In this document: piece after piece, positions 1-9,105 of the stretch
Layout: each line of letters opens with the position of its first letter
How positions within the stretch are numbered: position 1 is the first letter of the stretch
Source of the DNA: Flavobacteriaceae bacterium UBA3339
Lineage (GTDB): Bacteria > Bacteroidota > Bacteroidia > Flavobacteriales > Flavobacteriaceae
Length of the DNA stretch: 64,000 nucleotides
Assembly: GCA_002360925.1 (NCBI GenBank)
Contig: DERN01000015.1
Span: 1-64,000, forward strand
Reading direction: 5' to 3'
Program-made: the position numbers and the translations under genes
Notes under the pieces: generated by a model
Seen by the model: only the letters and a program-made list of their open reading frames with translations
Told to the model about the DNA's origin: nothing
The model's database searches: none

Positions 1-35
1 ATAACGATCTCTTTTTTTAATAAATTTCAAAATAG

Positions 36-47
36 TTGTTTATGCAA
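36..47. promoter_or_regulatory. Operator-like site 1 (probable MarR binding)
   Basis: TTGTTTATGCAA has TTG/CAA ends and covers the -33 element. Read in the opposite direction, site 2 at 71-82 is TTGTTTAGACAA, which differs at only two positions. The pairing of two near-identical sites around one promoter suggests autorepression by the adjacent MarR protein. The binding itself is inferred. Confidence 0.5.
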
Positions 48-67
48 TTATTTTTTTTGTAACTTTG
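36..67 (+). promoter_or_regulatory. Promoter of the marR-tolC-hlyD-permease operon
   Basis: TAACTTTG at 60-67 matches the Bacteroidota -7 consensus TAnnTTTG exactly. A TTG at 36-38 lies 21 bases upstream and fits the -33 element. Transcription would begin about 10-15 bases before the marR ATG at 90, giving a very short leader. Confidence 0.65.
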
Positions 68-70
68 TCG

Positions 71-82
71 TTGTCTAAACAA
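71..82. promoter_or_regulatory. Operator-like site 2 (probable MarR binding)
   Basis: This site lies inside the palindrome GTTGTCTAAACAAC (70-83), with 5-bp arms and a 4-base spacer. It sits between the -7 element and the marR start codon, where a bound repressor would block transcription. It is the inverted near-copy of site 1, with centres 35 bp apart. Confidence 0.5.
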
Positions 83-89
83 CTATATT

Positions 90-533
90 ATGAAGACAAA
101 GAATTTATTAACAAATGAAAATAAGTATAACCTTTTAACTGGTAGAGTTCCTTTGTTGTTAAATAGATACTTAGGACAAAAGTTTAAGAAGGAAGGAATC
201 AATTTAAGTCGGGAGCAATGGTCTATTTTGGCAGTTTTGTATCACACAGATGGAGTTTCTCAGCAAATTTTAGCCGATGCAACAAATAGAGACAAACCAA
301 GTGTAACTCGTTTGGTCGACAATTTAGAGAAGTTAGGTTTGGTAGAACGCAGAGATCATGAAACCGATCGTCGTTTAAATTTGATTTTTCTAACTAATAA
401 AGGAAAAACATTAGAAGAACCTATTCTTAAAGTTGTAAATGATGCTATTGATGAAACTACGAAAGGATTAACAGAAGAGCAAATTTTAGCTGTTCGTGAT
501 GCTTTTCAGGTAATTTATGAAAATATAAAATAA
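90..533 (+). CDS. MarR family transcriptional regulator
   Basis: A 147-residue winged-helix regulator. The recognition region (about residues 60-82, including DKPSVTRLVDNLEKLGLVER) and the wing with the DRR signature followed by LNLIFLTNKG are typical of MarR proteins, and the length is normal. It is first in an operon with a three-part exporter: the next start lies 3 bases after its stop. MarR proteins at such loci usually repress the exporter and release it when a ligand binds. Two matching palindromes around the promoter support autoregulation. The ligand cannot be told from the sequence. Confidence 0.9.
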   Translation: MKTKNLLTNENKYNLLTGRVPLLLNRYLGQKFKKEGINLSREQWSILAVLYHTDGVSQQILADATNRDKPSVTRLVDNLEKLGLVERRDHETDRRLNLIFLTNKGKTLEEPILKVVNDAIDETTKGLTEEQILAVRDAFQVIYENIK

Positions 534-536
534 ACT

Positions 537-1913
537 ATGAAACGAATTTATTTATATTTAGGAATCATGTTTTCTCAACTTGGTTTTAGTCAAATTCAGG
601 TAGAGAAAGAAGTAAGCAGTTTAATAGAATCTGCTTTAAATAAAGATGTAGAAATCATTACGAATGGTTTAGAAAAAGAAAAACTTCAAAACGAAGTTCG
701 TTCCGTTAAAGCTAAATATATTCCGAAAGTCGAAGCAAATGCGCTTTATGGGTATTTAAATAGCGAAGGTTCATTAGATATTCCAACGGTTCAATTGCCT
801 ATTACGGGAATGGAATTGTTTGCGGGCTCTTCTGATTTTTCAACAAAAGGTCAGGCTTTTCATGCTGGGGTTACGGCAAAAGCAGTTTTGTTTAGCGGTG
901 GACAAATTTATAATGGAGCAAAAGCGCTACAAAATAAAGTAGACGGAACCGGATTTATGATGGAATTGAGAAAAGATCAAGTTATTCGTGAAATATTACT
1001 CGATTTAGATCAATTACAAATGTTGAATGTAGCAGAATCCTTAATTCAAGAAAGTGAAAAAAGATTGAATAAAGAAACGGAACGAGTTGAGAAAGCAATT
1101 GCTCAAGGTTTGGCGATTCCTTACGATCGCGATAAAATTAAATTAGCATCTTTAGAATTAGAAACAAAGAAAGAAGATGTTTTGAATAAAAGAGAATTAT
1201 TGGCTTTAAAAATTCAACAAGCAACAGATTGGTCTACCGAACAAATTTTAAATATTCAACATAATGTAGATCCGATTTTGATTTTTGAAGATGTAAATTC
1301 AAACAATAGAAACGAATTGTTAGCTTTAGAAGCGTTCGATAAAGCCGCATCTTATGCTATTAAAAAAGAAAAAGGAACATTTTTACCTTCAATCGGAGCT
1401 TTTGGTGGATATTCTTACACTTCTATTTTCAATAGCGAAATAGATATTCCGTTGTCGAATATTAATAGAACTGCAAATCTAAAAATGGATGAATTAACAA
1501 TGAATCCTACTTGGATGGTTGGTGTTGCAATGAAATGGGAATTGTTTTCGGGTTTTGAACGAAAACATAAATTAGAAACAGCACAATTAAGTAAAAAACA
1601 AATTGAAGCAAAACGAATTGATACAGAAGAAAAAATAGCACTTCAATTAGAAAAAACAAAAAAAGATTACGAAACGTCTTTAAAACAATTAGATATTGCG
1701 AAACAACGCGAAGTTATTGCAAAAAATAATAACGAAGTTGCTTCTAAACAATACCGAGCTGGTTTAATCAGTGTTACAGATCGATTATCGGCCGAAAATG
1801 ATATTTACAAAGAGTCTTTAAATAAAATAGAAACAACCATAAAACAGCGTCAGGCAGCAATAGATGTTTATCAAGCTTCAGGAAGTTTACTTCAGTATAT
1901 AAAAAGTAATTAG
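537..1913 (+). CDS. TolC family outer membrane efflux protein
   Basis: A 458-residue protein with an N-terminal signal peptide (about residues 1-18, ending FSQ). It has two long heptad-rich helical stretches separated by beta-strand segments, the duplicated layout of the TolC barrel and tunnel. A Lys/Glu-rich helix near residues 355-420 precedes the terminal segment. It should form the outer-membrane channel for the HlyD-like adaptor and permease encoded directly downstream (2-base and 1-base gaps). The substrate is unknown. Confidence 0.88.
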   Translation: MKRIYLYLGIMFSQLGFSQIQVEKEVSSLIESALNKDVEIITNGLEKEKLQNEVRSVKAKYIPKVEANALYGYLNSEGSLDIPTVQLPITGMELFAGSSDFSTKGQAFHAGVTAKAVLFSGGQIYNGAKALQNKVDGTGFMMELRKDQVIREILLDLDQLQMLNVAESLIQESEKRLNKETERVEKAIAQGLAIPYDRDKIKLASLELETKKEDVLNKRELLALKIQQATDWSTEQILNIQHNVDPILIFEDVNSNNRNELLALEAFDKAASYAIKKEKGTFLPSIGAFGGYSYTSIFNSEIDIPLSNINRTANLKMDELTMNPTWMVGVAMKWELFSGFERKHKLETAQLSKKQIEAKRIDTEEKIALQLEKTKKDYETSLKQLDIAKQREVIAKNNNEVASKQYRAGLISVTDRLSAENDIYKESLNKIETTIKQRQAAIDVYQASGSLLQYIKSN

Positions 1914-1915
1914 TT

Positions 1916-2869
1916 ATGAAAAAGTTATTAGTATTTATAGGAATTTGCACAATAGCTTCGTGTTCGAATAAATCGGAAGTTGCAAAATCAATCCAAGGAA
2001 AAATAGAACGAGATGAAATTGCTGTTGTTGGAAAATTAGCGGGCAGAATTGATAAAATTTTAGTGAATGAAGGCGATTTTGTAAAAAAAGGAGATACATT
2101 GGCAATTTTAGATATTCCGGAAGTCGCAGCTAAAAAAGCACAAGCACAAGGAGCTGTAAAATCGGCCGAAGCACAATACGAAATGAGCGTTCACGGAGCT
2201 ACTTCGAATCAATTAAAACAATTGAATGCTAAAAAAGCGGCTTTAACCGAGCAATATCAATTTGCCAAAAAATCATTAAGCCGATTAGAAGCAATGGTAA
2301 AAGATTCGTTAGTTCCACAACAACAATACGACGAAGTTTTTGCGAAATATCAAGGAGCGCAAGCACAGTTAATTGCGGTAGATGCCGAAATAGCAGATGT
2401 TAAAAATGGAGTTAGATTAGAACAGCAAACAATGGCTTTAGGTCAACAAGATCGTGCTTTAGGAGCTTTACAAGAAGTTGCTGTTGCAGAAAAAGAACGT
2501 TATATTATCGCACCTCAAGATATGAAAATCGATGCTGTAACGCTTAAATTGGGCGAACTGGCTTTACCTGGTTATACATTGTTTAAAGGTTCGTTGCCCG
2601 AAACAACTTATTTTAGATTTACGGTTCCTGAAAGCAGTATTTCGGCTTACGAAAAAGGAAAAGCGGTTTCGGTTCATGTTCCGTATAAAAAAGTTGATAT
2701 TGCAGGAACCGTTCAAAACGTAAAACAAATTGGTGCGTACGCAAATATTGCAACGGCTTATCCCGATTATGATATTCAGGATCCTTTATATGAAGTAACA
2801 GTTCGTCCAACACAATTACAAGATGCGAAGGATTTGTTAGCGAAATCTACGGTAACCATAAAGAAATAG
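1916..2869 (+). CDS. HlyD/EmrA-type periplasmic adaptor lipoprotein
   Basis: A 317-residue membrane fusion protein. It begins with a lipoprotein signal peptide with a lipobox at IASC (Cys16). A biotinyl/lipoyl-like half-motif follows (about residues 38-70, VGKLAGRIDKILVNEG), then a helical hairpin with many Ala, Gln and Lys residues (about 75-185). The beta-barrel part begins with YIIAPQDMKID near 200. It links the inner-membrane permease to the TolC channel. Lipid anchoring rather than a transmembrane anchor is common for Bacteroidota adaptors. Confidence 0.85.
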   Translation: MKKLLVFIGICTIASCSNKSEVAKSIQGKIERDEIAVVGKLAGRIDKILVNEGDFVKKGDTLAILDIPEVAAKKAQAQGAVKSAEAQYEMSVHGATSNQLKQLNAKKAALTEQYQFAKKSLSRLEAMVKDSLVPQQQYDEVFAKYQGAQAQLIAVDAEIADVKNGVRLEQQTMALGQQDRALGALQEVAVAEKERYIIAPQDMKIDAVTLKLGELALPGYTLFKGSLPETTYFRFTVPESSISAYEKGKAVSVHVPYKKVDIAGTVQNVKQIGAYANIATAYPDYDIQDPLYEVTVRPTQLQDAKDLLAKSTVTIKK

Positions 2870-2870
2870 C

Positions 2871-4049
2871 ATGAAAACGTTTCTAAATTTATTAAAAAGA
2901 GAATTTAAATTGTTTTGGGGCAACGATGTACTGAAAATGCTTTTTTTGGGTGCTCCGTTGTTATATGGAATTTTAATTGGATATGTTTATAGCAAAGGAA
3001 AAGTAACCGATTTGCCGATTGTTGTTGTAGACGAAGATCAATCTTCTATGAGCGCCAAAGCAATTGAAATGATGCAGGATAACGAAATTTTATCGATTTC
3101 GGCTTTGCAATTCGATACACAAAAGTTAGATCGATTGATGATTGAAAAAGCTGCAGCTTGTGTGGTTTTAATTCCAAAAGGATTCGAAAAAGATGTTTTA
3201 ACAAAGCAGTATCCCGAAATTACTACGATTGTAAATACATCGAATGTTTTAACGGCAAATTACGCTTCGGGTGCTTTGCAGGTTGTTTTAGGAACTTTAA
3301 AAGTAGGAACTCAAATCGAAACTTTGCGCAAACAAGGAACGCCCGAAAATTTGATTATGAGCCAATACGAGCCTTTTAAAACAACCTTTATTAAAAAGAA
3401 TAATCGCAGTACAAATTATATGTATTTCTTGTGGCCGGGCGTTTTGGCTACCGTTTTACAACAGGTTTTATTACTTGGTTTAGCGCTTTCTTTTGCTTCC
3501 GAATTCGAAAACGGAACCTTCATTAATTTAGTAAAACAAACTAAAAATACATTTTCGTTAATTGCAGTTAAAATCATTCCGTATTTAATTATGAGTTTTG
3601 CGGTTTGGCTTATGTATTGGGCATTTACGTGGTGGTTTAATATTCCGTTTTACAATAATTTAGGTGCACTTACTTTAATTGCCGGTGTTTTTATTGTAGC
3701 AGTTTGTTTTATCGGAATTTTGATTAGTATTTTAATTCCGAATCAATTAAAAGCAACCGAAATTTTAATGGTTGTAGCAACTCCAAGTTTTATGATTTCT
3801 GGATTTACTTGGCCTTTAAGTCAAATGCCGGAATGGATTCAAGTAATTGCAAGCGGAATCCCGTTAACACATTTTTTACCCGCTTTCCGAATTCTGATTA
3901 TCGAAAACGGAACGGTCGATTTAACGTATCCGTATATTATAAATATGCTTATTATTGCTTTAGTTTGTGGAACATTGAGTTTTATTGCGCTGAAATGGAA
4001 AACGCGTCAAGCTTTAAAAAGTCAACAAACAGAATCAATAGAAAACTAA
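2871..4049 (+). CDS. ABC-2 type transporter permease (YhhJ-like)
   Basis: A 392-residue membrane protein with one N-terminal transmembrane helix (about residues 22-40), a large extracytoplasmic domain (about 45-180) and five or six C-terminal helices ending near residue 375. This is the ABC2_membrane_3 layout of YhhJ/YbhS-type permeases. It is the last gene of the MarR operon and starts 1 base after the adaptor. No ATP-binding subunit is encoded in the operon, so the ATPase must come from elsewhere or energising differs. A hairpin terminator follows the stop codon. Confidence 0.85.
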   Translation: MKTFLNLLKREFKLFWGNDVLKMLFLGAPLLYGILIGYVYSKGKVTDLPIVVVDEDQSSMSAKAIEMMQDNEILSISALQFDTQKLDRLMIEKAAACVVLIPKGFEKDVLTKQYPEITTIVNTSNVLTANYASGALQVVLGTLKVGTQIETLRKQGTPENLIMSQYEPFKTTFIKKNNRSTNYMYFLWPGVLATVLQQVLLLGLALSFASEFENGTFINLVKQTKNTFSLIAVKIIPYLIMSFAVWLMYWAFTWWFNIPFYNNLGALTLIAGVFIVAVCFIGILISILIPNQLKATEILMVVATPSFMISGFTWPLSQMPEWIQVIASGIPLTHFLPAFRILIIENGTVDLTYPYIINMLIIALVCGTLSFIALKWKTRQALKSQQTESIEN

Positions 4050-4073
4050 AATCATCTTCGGATGATTTTTTTG
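4048..4073 (+). terminator. Intrinsic terminator of the export operon
   Basis: A 9-bp stem, AAAATCATC (4048-4056) with GATGATTTT (4061-4069), is closed by a TTCG tetraloop and followed by a T run. It overlaps the end of the permease stop codon. Confidence 0.8.
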
Positions 4074-4197
4074 TATAGTCTAGAAAATAATAAAATCAGA
4101 AAGGAGTTTTATAAATTTAAAACCGCAGAAATTTAAGTAAACACTTTGTGCAACTCAATCTTTATCTATAAATTTAGCGTTCAAAAATATAAAACAA

Positions 4198-5481
4198 ATG
4201 AATTTTCAAAATACTAGAGAATTTGCACAATCTTTAGATGCACAAGATACGCTTTCTAAATATCAATCAGAATTTGAATTTCGGAAAGTAAACGGAAAGA
4301 AAACGATTTATTTTACAGGAAACTCTTTAGGCTTATTGCCGAAAAGAGCTCGTAAATATGTTGATGATATTATGAACGATTGGGCAAATTTAGCTGTTGA
4401 AGGTCACTTTTATGCCGAAAAGCCTTGGTGGGATTATCATGAACGTTTTTCAAATCCATTGTCAAAAATCGTTGGCGCTTTACCAAGCGAAGTTTCGGTA
4501 ATGAACACGTTAACAGTGAATTTACACATGATGATGGTTTCGTTTTACAATCCTTCGGCAACTCGTTTTAAAATTATTTGTGAAGAAAAAGCATTTCCAA
4601 GCGATCAATATATGTTTCAAACTCAGGTTAAATTCCATGGATTAGATCCTAAAGATACTATTGTGGAAGTTAAACGTAGAGAAGGTGAACATAATTTGCG
4701 TACCGAAGATATTATTGCGAAAATTAATGAAGTTGGCGATGAGTTGGCTTTGGTTTTAATCGGCGGAATCAATTATTATACAGGTCAGGTTTTAGATATG
4801 AAAACGATTACCGAAGCCGGTCATAAAGTTGGTGCAAATGTTGGTTGGGATTTGGCACATGCTGCCGGAAATATCGAATTAAAATTACACGAATGGGATG
4901 TAGATTTTGCTTGTTGGTGTAGTTATAAATATATGAATGCAGGTCCGGGAAGCGTTTCGGGATATTTTGTTCATGAAAAACATCATTCAAATAAAAGTTT
5001 GAATCGTTTTGGTGGTTGGTACGGACAAAATAAAGAACGTCGTTTTTTAATGGAACCAGAATACAATCCAAACGAAGGTGCTTTAGGTTGGCAAAGTTCA
5101 TGCACAGGCGTTTTGGCAATGGCTCCATATTTAGCTTCTGTTGAAATGTTCGATGAAATCGGAATGCCGGCTTTAATCAAAAAACGTGATTTAATTACAT
5201 CGTATTTAGAATTTATCGTAGAAGAAATCGCGAAAGAAACCGGAGCAAATTTAGAAATCATCACGCCGAAAAATCCATCAGAAAGAGGTTCTCAATTATC
5301 TGTAGTTTTACATGGTCAGGGAAGAAGCCTGTTCGAATATTTAATGAAAGAAGGTGTCATTGTAGATTGGCGCGAACCAGCTGTAATTCGTTTTGCACCA
5401 GTTCCGCTATATACTTCTTTCGAAGAAATGTATGAATTCGGGCAAATATTAAAAAAAGGAATTTTAAGTAAATTATCATAA
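4198..5481 (+). CDS. kynU: Kynureninase
   Basis: A 427-residue PLP-dependent enzyme that cleaves kynurenine or 3-hydroxykynurenine to (hydroxy)anthranilate and alanine. Family landmarks are FTGNSLGLLPK near residues 40-50, MNTLTVNLHMMM near 101-112, WDLAHAAGN near 218-226 and the PLP-binding lysine in CSYKYMNAGPGS (Lys244), followed by RFGGWYG. The length is normal. An arginase-fold hydrolase starts 15 bases after the stop, so the two are probably co-transcribed. TAAATTTA just upstream is an imperfect -7 element. Confidence 0.95.
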   Translation: MNFQNTREFAQSLDAQDTLSKYQSEFEFRKVNGKKTIYFTGNSLGLLPKRARKYVDDIMNDWANLAVEGHFYAEKPWWDYHERFSNPLSKIVGALPSEVSVMNTLTVNLHMMMVSFYNPSATRFKIICEEKAFPSDQYMFQTQVKFHGLDPKDTIVEVKRREGEHNLRTEDIIAKINEVGDELALVLIGGINYYTGQVLDMKTITEAGHKVGANVGWDLAHAAGNIELKLHEWDVDFACWCSYKYMNAGPGSVSGYFVHEKHHSNKSLNRFGGWYGQNKERRFLMEPEYNPNEGALGWQSSCTGVLAMAPYLASVEMFDEIGMPALIKKRDLITSYLEFIVEEIAKETGANLEIITPKNPSERGSQLSVVLHGQGRSLFEYLMKEGVIVDWREPAVIRFAPVPLYTSFEEMYEFGQILKKGILSKLS

Positions 5482-5496
5482 TATCTGAAGTTAGAA

Positions 5497-6573
5497 ATGT
5501 CTACAAAACAACATAAAATCGATACGTTCGATCCGTCACAACCCGGATTGGCAGACGCAAGTATTTACGGATTGCCTTTTACCGCCGAAGAAAGTGAAAT
5601 TATTGTAGTTCCTGTTCCGTGGGAAGTTACGGTAAGTTATGGTGCAGGAGCTTCGGAAGGTCCGGATGCGATTATGGAAGCTTCGTTTCAGGTAGATTTA
5701 TTGCATCAGCAATTTCCCGATTTATGGAAATTGGGAATTTATTTAGACGAAGCACCCGAAAGTTGGGCAACAAATAGCGCTAAATATAAAAGTTTGGCGC
5801 AACCTATTATCGAAGCTTTAGAAAACGGAGAAGACGTAGAAACGTTTCCTGCATTACAAGCTGATTTAGATAAGATTAACAAAGCAACCTCTCAGTTAAA
5901 TCAAGAAGTAAAAGGAAAGGTTTTATCTTGGATGAATCAAGGTAAGAAAGTAATTTTATTGGGCGGAGATCATTCAACTCCGTTAGGATATTATCAAGCA
6001 TTGGCTTCAAAATACGAAGAATTTGGAATTTTACATTTCGATGCGCACATGGATTTGCGAATTGCATACGAAGGTTTTACACATTCGCATGCTTCGATTA
6101 TGTATAATGCCATTCAGTTACCGCAAATTTCGAAATTAGTTCAAGTCGGAATACGTGATTTTAGTCAACAAGAAGTTGAAATAATTCAAAATTCGAATAA
6201 GGTAAAAGTTTTTACAGATGCCGATTTAAAAGCAAATGCATTTGAAGGGAAAAAATGGAAAGATCAATGCGAAGAAATCTTATCAAATTTACCTCAAAAT
6301 GTATGTGTAAGTTTTGATATTGACGCGTTAGAACGTTGGTATTGCCCAAACACAGGAACTCCGGTTCCGGGCGGATTAACTTTTGAGCAGGCTACTTATT
6401 TGTTAGATAAATTAGGAACTTCAGGCAAAAACATCATCGGAATGGATTTAGTTGAAGTTGCTCCTGGAGAAGACGATTGGGATGGAAATGTGGGTGCTCG
6501 TTTGTTATTCCATATGTGCGGAGTTTACGCCAAAAACAACGGACTAAAAGTAGGAGATAAGATTGAGTTTTAG
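5497..6573 (+). CDS. Arginase/agmatinase superfamily hydrolase (formimidoylglutamase-like)
   Basis: A 358-residue protein with the ureohydrolase manganese motifs: GGDHS with His159, FDAHMDLR near 180 and SFDIDALE near 270, followed by the TGTPVPGG segment. An N-terminal region of about 130 residues precedes the core and differs from simple agmatinases. Family members hydrolyse C-N bonds in arginine, agmatine, formiminoglutamate and related compounds. Its position 15 bases after kynU could mean a role in the same pathway, but the substrate is undetermined. Confidence 0.8.
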   Translation: MSTKQHKIDTFDPSQPGLADASIYGLPFTAEESEIIVVPVPWEVTVSYGAGASEGPDAIMEASFQVDLLHQQFPDLWKLGIYLDEAPESWATNSAKYKSLAQPIIEALENGEDVETFPALQADLDKINKATSQLNQEVKGKVLSWMNQGKKVILLGGDHSTPLGYYQALASKYEEFGILHFDAHMDLRIAYEGFTHSHASIMYNAIQLPQISKLVQVGIRDFSQQEVEIIQNSNKVKVFTDADLKANAFEGKKWKDQCEEILSNLPQNVCVSFDIDALERWYCPNTGTPVPGGLTFEQATYLLDKLGTSGKNIIGMDLVEVAPGEDDWDGNVGARLLFHMCGVYAKNNGLKVGDKIEF

Positions 6574-6586
6574 TCAAAGAAACATT

Positions 6587-7594
6587 ATGAAAAACATATT
6601 AGTAACAGGTGGTTTAGGTTATATTGGTTCGCATACGGTTGTGGCTTTGCAACAAGCGGAATATAAGGTTGTCATAATCGATGATTTATCAAATGCAGAT
6701 GAAAGTTTTCTGGATAAAATTGAAACAATCACTGGATTAAAACCAAAATTTCATTTAATTGATTTAAAGGATGCTGAAACAGTTAATCAATTCTTTAAGG
6801 AAGAAAAGATTGATGGAATTATTCATTTTGCAGCTTATAAAGCGGTAGGCGAATCAGTTCAAAAACCTTTGATGTATTATCGAAATAATTTGCTTGGATT
6901 GATTAATTTACTAGAAGCTATGACTGTTTTTAATATTGATCATTTCATATTTTCGTCTTCTTGTACGGTTTACGGACAGGCAGATGAAATGCCTATTCAT
7001 GAGAAAACTCCTTTAAAACGTCCTGAAGCACCTTATGGAAAAACGAAACATATGGGCGAAGAAATTATTTCAGATTTCGTTCAGGCTGAAAACAAAAATG
7101 CGATTGCTTTGCGTTATTTCAATCCTGTTGGAGCGCATGCTTCTTCGTTGATTGGAGAAATTCCAAAAGGGATTCCAAACAATCTTTTACCTTATATTTC
7201 TCAAACTGCTGCTGGAATTCGTGAAAGTTTAGGCGTTTTTGGAGCTGATTATGAAACACGAGACGGAACCGCAATTCGAGATTATATCGATGTAAATGAT
7301 TTAGCCGATGCGCATGTGAAAGCATTAAACCGTTTATTAAGTAAAGAAAATGAATCGAATTTAGAGTATTTTAATTTAGGTTCTGGAACTGGTTCAACGG
7401 TTTTAGAAATGATTCAAGCTTTTGAAAAAGCCAATAACCTTAAAATTAATTATACAATTCAACCACGTCGTGAAGGCGATATTCAAGAAGCTTATGCCGA
7501 TTTTACCTTGGCAAAAAATAAACTAGGCTGGGAACCTAAAACACCTTTAGAAACTTCGATGAAAGCAACGTGGGAATTTCAAAAGAACTTATAA
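6587..7594 (+). CDS. galE: UDP-glucose 4-epimerase
   Basis: An extended short-chain dehydrogenase of 335 residues from the chosen ATG at 6587. A TTG 24 bases upstream in the same frame lies inside the previous gene and is unlikely. The Rossmann motif GGLGYIGSH is at residues 7-15. SSSCTVYGQ and the catalytic YGKTKHMGEE (Tyr-x3-Lys) follow, and RYFNPVGAH is the GalE signature. It interconverts UDP-glucose and UDP-galactose and supplies surface-glycan precursors together with the two dehydrogenases downstream. A strong hairpin follows. Confidence 0.93.
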   Translation: MKNILVTGGLGYIGSHTVVALQQAEYKVVIIDDLSNADESFLDKIETITGLKPKFHLIDLKDAETVNQFFKEEKIDGIIHFAAYKAVGESVQKPLMYYRNNLLGLINLLEAMTVFNIDHFIFSSSCTVYGQADEMPIHEKTPLKRPEAPYGKTKHMGEEIISDFVQAENKNAIALRYFNPVGAHASSLIGEIPKGIPNNLLPYISQTAAGIRESLGVFGADYETRDGTAIRDYIDVNDLADAHVKALNRLLSKENESNLEYFNLGSGTGSTVLEMIQAFEKANNLKINYTIQPRREGDIQEAYADFTLAKNKLGWEPKTPLETSMKATWEFQKNL

Positions 7595-7614
7595 TTCAAA
7601 AAAGAAGAATATAT

Positions 7615-7651
7615 AAAAGACTGTATAGAAATGTGCAGTCTTTTCTTGTTT
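7615..7651 (+). terminator. Intrinsic terminator after galE
   Basis: A 9-bp perfect stem, AAAAGACTG (7615-7623) with CAGTCTTTT (7636-7644), has a 12-base loop and is followed by a T-rich tract. Confidence 0.75.
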
Positions 7652-7724
7652 TAAAGAAAATTTGATTTATTCAAAACAACGCAAGGTTCTTTTTATAAAA
7701 AGATGATTGTAATGATAAAAAAAC

Positions 7725-7732
7725 TAAATTTG
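7725..7732 (+). promoter_or_regulatory. Promoter -7 element for the nucleotide-sugar dehydrogenase pair
   Basis: TAAATTTG matches TAnnTTTG and lies 24 bases before the ATG at 7756. A TTG at 7707-7709 is a possible -33 element at slightly short spacing. Confidence 0.55.
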
Positions 7733-7755
7733 TAAGTAAACAGCTAGAAAAATAA

Positions 7756-9051
7756 ATGAATAAGAACATTCGGATTGCAATTTTAGGTTTAGGTTACGTT
7801 GGATTACCTTTAGCAAAACTTTTTGCAACCAGATATCCTGTTGTTGGTTTTGATATCGATCAAAATCGAGTGAGCGAATTGCAAAAAGGAACCGATACGA
7901 CATTAGAAATAAATAAAGAAGAATTAAATTCAGTTTTGTTAAACGATTCACCTTTTAAATTAGCTTTTCAAAATGGTTTATATTGTTCGACTGATTTAAA
8001 TGCAATTGAAGAAGCCAATATTTATATTGTCACGGTTCCAACTCCTGTTGATAAAAATAACAGGCCAAATTTAATTCCTTTAAAAAAAGCCTCCGAAGCT
8101 ATTGGGAAGGTTCTAAAAAAAGACGACATCGTTATTTATGAATCTACGGTTTATCCGGGTGTTACAGAAGAGGAATGTGTTCCTATATTAGAAAACATTT
8201 CAGGATTAACATTTAATAAAGATTTCTATGCTGGTTATTCTCCAGAACGAATAAATCCTGGTGATAAAGAAAAAACGATTGATAAAATAAAGAAAGTTAC
8301 TTCAGGTTCAACTCCCGAAATAGCAGAAATCATCGACGAATTATATCGTTCTGTTATCAGTGCGGGTACTCATAAAGCTTCATCGATTAAAGTTGCCGAA
8401 GCTGCAAAAGTTATTGAAAATGCCCAACGCGACATTAATATTGCATTTATTAACGAATTAGCAAAGATTTTTGCTTTGATGAATATCGATACGCAAGAGG
8501 TTTTGGAAGCTGCTTCAACAAAATGGAATTTTATGAAATTTCAGCCCGGATTAGTTGGCGGACATTGTATTGGAGTCGATCCGTTTTATTTAGCGCAAAA
8601 AGCTCAGGAAATTGGATATTATTCTGAATTGATTCTTTCTGCTAGAAGATTGAATGATTCGATGGGAGCTTTTGTTGCTGGACAGATTATCAAATTAATG
8701 ATTCAAAAAGATATAAAAATAAAAGGATCGCAGGTGTTGGTTTTGGGCGCAACTTTTAAAGAGAATTGTCCCGATGTTCGTAATTCAAAAGTTTGGGATG
8801 TTATTCGTTCTTTAAACGAATATGGTTGTGCTGTTTCGGTTTATGATCCTTGGATTGATTGGAATCAAAACGAAATCGAAGCGTCTTGTAAAATAGTTCA
8901 AGATATTGATCATTTAAAATTCGACGCTGCTGTTTTAGCTGTCGGACATCAACAGTTTTTAGAAATGTCTATACGGAACTTACTTAATTCAGATGGAATT
9001 ATTTACGATGTTAAAAGCGTGTTGAACGAAAAAGTAGACGGAAGACTTTAA
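7756..9051 (+). CDS. Nucleotide-sugar dehydrogenase (TviB/WbpA-like UDP-HexNAc 6-dehydrogenase)
   Basis: A 431-residue NAD-dependent UDP-sugar 6-dehydrogenase. The NAD-binding GLGYVGLPLA lies at residues 10-19. VPTPVD, ESTVYPGVTEE, GYSPERINPGD and the catalytic-cysteine motif GGHCIGVDPFYLA follow, then a C-terminal substrate domain with TFKENCPDVRNS. The GYSPERINPGD and GGHCIGVDP forms are typical of enzymes that oxidise UDP-GlcNAc or UDP-GalNAc (WbpA, WbpO, TviB). It supplies uronic-acid precursors for capsule, O-antigen or exopolysaccharide. The exact sugar is uncertain. Confidence 0.88.
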   Translation: MNKNIRIAILGLGYVGLPLAKLFATRYPVVGFDIDQNRVSELQKGTDTTLEINKEELNSVLLNDSPFKLAFQNGLYCSTDLNAIEEANIYIVTVPTPVDKNNRPNLIPLKKASEAIGKVLKKDDIVIYESTVYPGVTEEECVPILENISGLTFNKDFYAGYSPERINPGDKEKTIDKIKKVTSGSTPEIAEIIDELYRSVISAGTHKASSIKVAEAAKVIENAQRDINIAFINELAKIFALMNIDTQEVLEAASTKWNFMKFQPGLVGGHCIGVDPFYLAQKAQEIGYYSELILSARRLNDSMGAFVAGQIIKLMIQKDIKIKGSQVLVLGATFKENCPDVRNSKVWDVIRSLNEYGCAVSVYDPWIDWNQNEIEASCKIVQDIDHLKFDAAVLAVGHQQFLEMSIRNLLNSDGIIYDVKSVLNEKVDGRL

Positions 9052-9105
9052 TAGTTTGAAAATAGTCAATTGTGTTTTCAAACTTTGATTAACCAAGATA
9101 GTAAA

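Noticed and set aside
4808..5264. Overlapping minus-strand frames inside kynU
   Set aside because: They are shadows of a complete, conserved enzyme, with no promoter or spacing to support them.
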